A stretch of DNA of 53,602 nucleotides from Candidatus Accumulibacter conexus (GTDB lineage Bacteria > Pseudomonadota > Gammaproteobacteria > Burkholderiales > Rhodocyclaceae): assembly GCA_017592775.1 (NCBI GenBank), contig JAGFNJ010000036.1, positions 1-53,602 on the forward strand, in the 5' to 3' direction. The first letter of the stretch is position 1. Each line of letters opens with the position of its first letter. The position numbers were made by a program, and so were the translations under genes. Shown here piece by piece: positions 30,901 to 39,900 of this stretch. The notes beneath the pieces were generated by a model. The model did not search any database and was not told the DNA's origin. It saw only the letters and a program-made list of their open reading frames with translations.

Positions 30901-33900
30901 CTGATCGGCGCCTGGCGGGCGCTGGCGTCGCCGAGATGGCGGGCGGTGTCGCCGTACCACTCCTGCACCTTGGCGAAGAAGGCGGCGAGATCGGCCTGCG
31001 TCCGGTAGCCGTCACCGCCCCGGCTGAGCAGAATGCCGGCGGCGAGGGTCGCGTTGAGGCTCAGCACCTGCGGCTGCGTGCGGATCGCTGCCGCCTCGTC
31101 GACCGGTCGCAGGATTCCGGCAGCCTCGAGTGCAGCGAGCCATCCCGCCTGCCACTGGTCAGGATCGGCAGCGATCACCGACAGGCTCGCGGGTGCGTCG
31201 GCGTCGGCAAGGATCGCCGCGCGCAGCCTCTGCGCGTGCGCCCGCTGCTCGGCGATGAACTCGTCGCGGCCGAGTGCCGTGGCGCTGGCGACGAGGTCGA
31301 AACGGAAAGGCATGGCCAGCGCTTCGAGAGCCGTGAGATGTTCGCCGTCGACCCGTGACAAGAACCTGCGGCCGAGATCGGCGGCGATCCGGTCGAGATC
31401 GGCAACCCCGCCATCGAGGAGACCGAGCGCCTGCCATTCCGGATGCAGCATGTAGAGCCTTGCGCGCAGGCCCTCGAAGTCGCGTGCCAACCACTCACTG
31501 AGGCCGGGATAGGTCTGCAGCCTGACGGCAGCCCCGGCGAATCCACCGCCCGCGAGGTCGAAAGCGTAGCCGGCGGCGAGGTTGTGACCGTCGCTGTTGT
31601 TGACCCCGTCGAGCCGCACCCAGGGGACGTCGCTGCGGCCGAGGCCCCGCGTCGGGGTCGGACCAAAGCTCAGGGTGTTGCCGGCGGCGTCCGCGGTCGG
31701 GCCGTCGGGCTGGCCAGCGAGCGAACTGGTGAAAACGAGATAGGGCAGGGGCAGGCCAGAGAGCAGATCCGGGCTGTAACCCATCTCGGGCACGCCGACG
31801 GCGAAGCGGACGTACGGCGTATCCAGGTTGCCCAGGCTCTGCAGCGAGACGCTGTAGGTGGCACCATCACCGGGATCGAGGCTGCGCGGGCCGCCGACGG
31901 CGATCGTCACTTCGGTTTCCACCGCCGGTTCGACGAGATAGCATTGCGCCTCGGTCACGCGCTGACCGTCGGGGTTGATGACGGTCAAGTCGTAAAGCCC
32001 GGGTGGCAGACGGCGGCTGTCGAAGATGGCCCGGATGTGGCTGCTGTCGAGCACCTGCCAGCGGTCGGGCTCGGCTTCGAAAACCCCCGGTCGCGAGAGC
32101 CGGACCAGTGCCTCAGGATGGAAACGTGAGCCGCTGATGTCGATCGTGATCCAGGGTTGCGCGTCGTTGCCGATGCCGCCATGGTCCGGGCTGATGCCGG
32201 TGACCGACAGCGGCAACAGATCCGCGCGCAGGCTGACCGTCTGGCTGGCGCCTGGCTGGCGTGCCTGTGCCAGTACGTAGTAGTCGCCGGCACGGGTAGT
32301 GCTGACCACTGCCTGCTGGTCGGCGGCAACCGGGTTGCCGGACGCCGCGTCGAAGTGGTAGCCGCTGGGCGCGTCGGCGAATCGAAGGTACAGCTCGTTG
32401 TCGCCGGCGTCGCTTGCGGCATCGAGACTGACCCGCAGGCTTTCCCCCGGAGCGACGGCGATCCGGTAGAGGGCCGGCCGGTCGGCAACGAGGGTCGTCG
32501 CCAGCGGCCTGCCGAGCTGCAGTTCGGGAACGCTGACCTGCAGGGTGGTGCCCGACGCCCCGTGGTTGTTGGCTTCGCCTGGCGGCAGGGCGAGGCCGCT
32601 GGCGGTGTCGCTGCGGCTGCCCTCGAAGACCTCGTTGTACAGGTCGGCGCGGACGATGACCCGCCAGTTGCCGTCCCGCACCGGCGGCAGGCTGGCGGTC
32701 AGCGCGGCGGTGTAGGTGGCACCGCCGGCCAGATCGCCGCTGTGGGCGAGCTTGCCGATCAGGAGGTCGCCGGCATCCCAGTCGCTGTCGGCCGAGAGAT
32801 AGAGGGCGTCCGTCCAGTGGCCGCGTGCCGGGTTGATCGAGTCGTTGAACACCGAAAACTCGATGCGGATCGCTTCGCCCACCTCGGCTCTGGCCGGCAG
32901 CAGCACGCTGCCCGGCTTGAGGTCCGCGGCTGGTGGCGTTTCGACGAGGACTGGCTGTGGCGCAGCGCCAGCGTTGTCGTCTTCGTTGCCGGACTCGCGC
33001 AGCTTGCCACTGTTGCCGCTGCCCCAGACGCGTGCCGGATCACTGACGACGAAGAGGTAGTATGCGCCGGCAAGATGGGCCGGGACAGTGAAGGTCTGCC
33101 GCGCATCGTAGTGGTCACCCGCCGCCAGTCCATGGTCGTGGACGCGGTAGCCGAGGTAGTGATCCTGGTTGAGGTCGAGGAAGCGATCCCGGGAAAGGTA
33201 GACGAGGTCGTTCCAGGTCGCCTGGCTGCCGGGAGTGTCACCGCCGCGGTTGGCAACCCGCCAGTCCACGAGGAGGGTTTGTCCGGCGAGCACGCGCGCC
33301 GGCGCGCCGACTTCAGCCACCTGCAGGTTGGGCGGGACGCCGGGTGTGATCGACAGGGGGGGCGACGCCTGGTTGTTGCCCTCGTTGCGGAATTCACGTA
33401 CCAGGCCCGCACCGTCGCCGACGATCACCAGCCCGGGCAGTCCCTCGCGGATCGTGCTCCGCTGCCGGCCGTCGCTGTTGATCGCGGTGTCGGCGCGAAC
33501 GATGAGGTGGAAGTCGCCGCTGAGCGAGTCGGGCAGCTCGAAGGTCGCCGAGGCGCCGTAGGATTCGCCCGGGCGCAGGAACTTCGCTCGTCCATCCGCG
33601 CTGAGGCTGATGCGCTGCGCGGCCGGCCCGCCTGGGGAACTGTCTGCGAGCAACGCGAAGTCTCCCTCGTCGAGCGAGGTGTCGCGCGACAGATAGAGGC
33701 CATCGAACCAGGAGCTGGTTCGCGTTTCCCGGCTGCCCCGGTTGCTGACCTGCCAACTGACGGTCAGCGGGCTACCGGCAGCGACACTCGTCGTCGAGAG
33801 GCTGATGCCATCGACCTGCAGGTCGGCCTCGCGATAGGCGACCATCAGCTCGCCGCTGCCGCGGTTGTTGTCGTTCGCGGTTCCTTCATGGACCGACAGT

Positions 33901-36900
33901 GGGTAATACTGGTCACGCGCGCCGCCGTTGTCCCCGCCGTTGTTCAGCTCGCTGCGCACCCGCTGCGGATTCCCGGGAGCACCGTCGGTGTTGGCGTCGG
34001 TGATGACGTAGACGTAGTGCCGGCCATCGCTGCCTGCCGGCAGGCGGACCGTCGCCGAGTTGCCGTAGCTGCCGCCGCTGCCGAGGCCGCCGCCGTTGGC
34101 GCGGACGAAGCTGCCGAGAAGGAGCGCCCGGTCCGCGTCGAAGACCGGGTCGCGACTGAGGTAGACGGCGTCGACCCAGGAACGCGTTCCCGCCCAGACG
34201 TCGGCGCCGAAGTTGCCGACCGTCCAGCTGATCCGTGTCTCCTCGCCGGAGAAGGCAACCGGCTCGGTGCGCACCTCGGTGACGCGCAGGTCGGCGGGCT
34301 GGCCGCTGACCTGCGATGTGCGGGCGCGGCTGTTGTTCAGCTCGTTCGCTTCGGCGATCCGGTTGCCGCTGTCGGTGCGCACGATGAGGAAGCGGCCCGT
34401 CACCGAGGGTGCCAGCAGCAGCGACTGGCTGACGGTGTATGCCTCACCGTCGGCGAGCGTCCGGCTCGCGCTGTGGTCGCCGAGGTGCCACACCGCACGC
34501 GCGAGGTTCCAGTCCGGGTTGTCGGCGAGGTAGACCGAATCGACCCAGTCGCCACTGAAGCGCTCACCGCGGTTGGCGACGCTGTAGCTGTAGCGGTAGC
34601 TGCCGCCGGCAGTCGCCGTGTCCGGCGCCACGACATCACCGAGAACGAGATCGGGCGGTGCCGCACCAAGGATGCTGATCGGCCGCGCGCGATGGTTGTT
34701 GCCGTCGATCTGTTGCGGATCGTCGGGGTTGATCTGGCTTGCCAGCGTGTCCTCGAGGATCAGGTCGTGGGTGTCGCTCCAGACGCTGATGTAGTACTGC
34801 CCCGAAGACAGGCCATCCGGAAGAACGACCTGGACGCTGCGGCGATAGTCCTCGCCGGGATCGAGCTTGCCGACGTGCTCGAGGGTGCCGAGCAGGATGT
34901 CGCCCTTGAAGGCGCCGGGGCGGCGCTGGTCACGTGCCAGCCAGACGCTGTCGGTCCAGCTCTCGGTGGCGTCGGCTTCGCCACGCGTGCGTGCGCTGCC
35001 GAGATTGGCGACGCGGTAGCGGACCTCGATGCTGGCGCCGTGCACACCCTGGCTGGGGGCCACGACCTCTGTGGTGACCAGGTCGGCAAAGGGCAGCGGG
35101 TCGATGGTGAACGGGACGGCAAGGACGTTGTTGGCTTCGTTCGGGTGCTCGTCGACTTCACCGTTGCCGTCGGCGACGACGATCAGGAAGGCGTCGCCGC
35201 GCAGGCGCAGCGGGACGTGGATGGAGGCCGTCGTACCGGCGTGGAACTCGCCCGCTGCGAGTGCACCCGGGCTGACGATCTCGCCGACCAGAGCGTCATC
35301 GCTGCCGAGGGTGGCGTCGAGCGAGAGATAGACCTTGTCGGTCCACCTGCCGCTGGTCGCGGCACTGCCGAAGTTGCCGGTCGTGTAGCGGATCGCCGTC
35401 GTGCCGCCGGCCGGGACGTGCCCGGCGACCTCGACCCGCGTCAGCCGCAGGTCTGGTCGCTGCCGCAGGCTGATGTCGAGCAACCCGGAGGACTGCGCCG
35501 CGTTGTTGCTGGCGGCGCTGCCGTGCTCGTAGAGGCGGCGGCCTTGCGCGCCCGGCGCGGCGTTGCTCACCACCTGCAGGCGATGCAGCCCTTCACTGCG
35601 GGCTGGCAGGCGAAGCTGCTCGCTGCGGGTGTAGCTCTGTCCGGCTCCCAGTCCGCCGTCGTGATTGAAACTGCCCAGCTCGATCGGCGCGCCGCCGCTC
35701 GCCGGCAGAAGCCGGAGCGAGTCGCGCCAGCCAGCCGTTGCGGCCGCCAGACCCTGGTTGAAGACCGTCCACGAGACGTCGATCCATTCACCCTCGACGG
35801 CTGACTGCGGCAGGCTGATGCTGTCGACGACGAGGTCGGCCGATCTGGAGAGGGTGACCGGTATCGCCGGCGAGCTGCCCCGGTTGTTGTCGCCGAAGAT
35901 GAACTCGAAGGGGCCGCCGGTGCGCACGTTGAGGAAATGGTCGCCGGTGATGCCATCGGGCAGCGTCAGCTCGACGTTGCGGCGGTAGCTCTCGCCGGCG
36001 GCGAGCTGGCCGATATGCTGCGCCCAGCCGAGACTGGCGACGCGATCGCTGCCGTCGGCGTTGCGGCTGAGCCAGATCTCGTCGCGCCAGTCGCCGCTGT
36101 CGGTCGGGCCGATGCCGCGGTTGGCCACCTCCCACTCGACGCGCAGCGGCTGCCCGCTCGCCGCGGTGCCGTGACTGGCGACGGCGACGACCTGCAGGTC
36201 GGCGTACGGACGTGGCATGAGGTCGATCGCCTGCGGCACGCGGCCGGCGTTGTTGCCCTCGGAGAAATTCTCGAACACCTCGCTGCGCGCGTCGGCGACG
36301 ACGAACAGCCGATGGCGGCCCGAGGTGCCGGCGGGCATGACGATGTCGAGCGAGCGGGTCGCCGTCTCGCCGGCAGCGAGCAGCCCCTGCTGTCGATGTT
36401 CGCCGATGACGCGATCGTCGCTGTTGCCGATCAGGTCGTCGGTCGAGAGGACGACCTGCTCGCTCCAGGCGCTGCCGACGCCGGGGCCGGTACCCTGATT
36501 GGTGATCGTCCAGTCGACCGTGAACCGGACAGGGTCGCCGATGACCTGCTGCGGTGCGCTGACCGAAGTGATCGCCAGGTCGGCCCATGGCAACTGGTCG
36601 ACGCGGGTCGCTTGCGCCTGCTGGTTGTCCTGTCGATCGCGGTCGTCGACGCGGCGCTCGGAATCGGTGGTGACGACGACCTGATGGTCGCCGTTCAACT
36701 CGAGCGGCAGGACGAATTCGGCGCTGGCGGAATAGCTGGCGCCGGGCGCGAGTCCCTGCTGATGGGGCAGAGTGGCGAGCAGTCGGCTGCTCGTCCCCTG
36801 GACGAGGTGGACGCTGTCGAGCCAGTCGCCGGTCGCGACCGCACCCCGGTTTTCGACGCGCCATTCGACGCGTACGCGGTCGCCGGAGCGGGCAAGCGGC

Positions 36901-39900
36901 GGCGCCAGCAGGCTGGCGATGCGCAGGTCGGGACGTTGGACGCGCAGCGGCGCGCCGGTTTCGTTGTTGTCCTCGCCGTTGCGTTCGTGGACGGCGTCGT
37001 CGGCATCGCTGCGCACCAGCCAGCGGTAATCGCCGTCGGCGAGCCAGCCGGGCAGCGTGATGGCGAGGTCGTGGGTGATGCCTTGCTGCGCCGCCAGGCC
37101 GGGTTCATGGTGCACGGCGGCGACCTCGAGCATCCCGCCGGCCGCGCCGCGATCGACGTAGATGCGGTCCCACCAGCCTGCCGGGCTGGCGGCGAGGCCC
37201 GTGTTGCGCAGGGTGTAGCGCAGCGTCGCGGCATCGCCGGGCCGCAGGGTCGCCGGCGCGACCAGGTCGCCGGGAACCAGGTCGGCGGTCGGCTTCAGGT
37301 CGATGCGCAGGCGGTCAGCGCTGACGAGCAGATTGTTCTCGAAGCGCCGCCGGTCGCGCGCCGCCTTTTCGTCGACGTTGCCGCCGGCGTCGACCTGCAG
37401 CAGCACGAAGTACTCGCCGCCGAGATCGCGCGGCAGCAGCAGCGTGCCGCTGCCGCCGTAGCCCTCGCCAGCGGCGAGGATTCCCGAGTGCGGCACGGCC
37501 GCGGCGAGAACGATGTCGTCGGCACTCGGCAGTTGGTCCAGCGAGAGGAGCAGGCGATCGCTCCACTGGCCGTGATCGGTGGCGGTGTTGCCCTGGTTGA
37601 GCACCTGCCATTCGACGACGATGGCGTCACCGCTCCAGGCTGTGGCGGGCACTCGCAGACTGAGCGGCAGCAGGTCGACGTGCTCGATGATGCGCGAGTC
37701 GATGACGATCTGCGCCCGATTGTTGGTCTCGGCATCCGTGCTGCCGTTGGCTTCGAACAGCAGGCCCTGGCCGTTGCGGTCTTCGTCGATACCGACACGG
37801 ACTTCGATCCGACCGCTGCCGCGGAGGCCATCCGGGAGTCGCAGCGTGTGGCTGCGCTGGCGCGAGGCGCCGGCGGCCAGCGGCTGCTGGCCGGCTGGCG
37901 GGGGATCGCCGGCAAGGACGAGGTCGGCGAGCAGTTCGCCGGTGTCGAGGTTGCTGACCTGCAGGCGATCGGTCCAGGTGCTCGCCGTGGCGACGCCGCC
38001 GGCGTTGCGGTCGTTCCAGAAGACGGTCAGTTCCTCGCCGGCGGCTGCCGGGTCGGGCTGCGCGCGCAGGTTGGCGATGATGAGGTCGGGGCCGTTGGCG
38101 AGCCGGTGGACGACCTCGTTGTTGTCGTCGGCCGTACCCTGCGGGTTGCCTTCGGCGACCGTGCGCTGCGGATTGGCCACGATGCGGAAGCTGATGTTGC
38201 CGATGCCGATACTCCCCGCCGGCCAGGGCAGCGAGATCGAGCGCCGGACGGACTCGCCGACGTCGAGGCTGCTCCTGCCGGGGCCGGGTCCGGCGACGAT
38301 CTCCTGCCGCAGGATGGTCTCGCCGGTCGTCTCGTTGCGCACTTCGAGGCTTTCGCGCCAGGTGCCACTGGCGGCGGCCTGGCCCTGGTTGGATGTCGTC
38401 CACGAGACCGTCACCGGACTCGCCGCCGCCCAGTTCGCATCCGGGGTGATCGCGAGGTCGCCGAGCACGAGGTCGGGCAGCAGTTGGCTGGCGCCACCGT
38501 CGTCGTCGGCAAGGGCTTGCTGAAAGTGGGTGGCGGCAGGCGTGGTACCGGCCTGCAGCGCCGGCTGCACGAAGTGCAGCGGCGGTGGGTTGCCGGCTGT
38601 CGCCGGCTGGCTGGCCCGGCTGCCGAGGGCGAATCCGTTGCCGTAGGTCCACACTTCAACCGTCGCGACGCCGCCCGCATCGACGGTGCTGCGCAGCAGG
38701 TCGGATGGCCCCGATGCCCGCCGCAATGGCAGGTGATGCGCGTCCTCGGTCCAGGGGCCGAGAATGCTCTCCGTTGTCCAGTAGTCTCCGGCACCGTCCC
38801 AGTGCCAGGTGGTGGCGACCGCCTGGTTCCCGGCGTCGCGCCAGATCTGCAGCAGATCGTCGCGGCCGTCGTGGTCCACGTCGGCAGCGAGGAACTGCTG
38901 CGCCGGCCGCGGACTGCCGAGCGGGATCGTCTCCCCGGCGGTAAAGTCGCCACCCCGACTCAGCCAGAGGCTGAGCTGCAGTTCGCCCTGATCATCGCGC
39001 CAGATGCGCAGCAGGTCCTGGCGGCCGTCGCTGTCGGCGTCGCCGGCGAGTAGCGCGACCTGCTGCGCCCAGACGCCGAGCCCCTGCTGCGCGACGTCCC
39101 AGGAGCCGTCATCGCGCGCAATCCAGGTGCTGAGCCAGGCGCTGTCGTCGCTGGTCTGCGCGTCCGCCCAGGGGAGGAGCTGCAGCATGGCGAGGTCGCT
39201 GCGTCCGTCGCCGCTCACTTCGAGCGACAGCCGGAGCGAGCCGGCAAGGTCTTCCCACTCGCCATCCTGCGAGGCGCCACGCTGCAGGCCGCTGCCATCG
39301 CTCGACCAGAGGGTGAAGCGGGTCTGGCCGTTGCCCGGCAACCAGTGCACGAGCAGGTCGGCGCGACCATCGCCGTCGGCGTCGCCGAGCGAGTAGTCGC
39401 TGCCCGCCGGTGGCCTGCCGAGGACGCTGCGGCCCGACCACTGCAGGTGGTCGCCCTGGCTCAGCCAGAAGCTGGCGGCGACCGTGCCGTCCGGCTCCCG
39501 GCCGATCACGCAGAGGTCGCTCCAGCCGTCGGCATCGAGATCGCCGACCAGGTGGCGGGTGTCGGCTCGCCAGGTACCGAGTTCGATCGTCCCGCCTGCC
39601 GCGAGGCCGCCGCCGGTGGCGAACCACTGCCTGCCGACCGCCATGCCGTCGCCGCGATGGCCGACCTCGAGCAGGTCATCGTCGCCATCGCCATTGAAGT
39701 CGGCAGCGAACCAGGCGACATCGGCGAGCCAGCCGTTCCGGCCGACGAAGCGCGCGCCGTCGGCAAGCCAGACGCCGACCTGTGCCTGGCCATCGGCTTC
39801 GCGCCAGGTGCCGACGAGGTCGGCCCGCCCATCGCCGTCGTGATCGTGCAGGCTCCAGTCGATGGCATCGCCGGTGACGCCCAGGACCACCGCGGTTTGC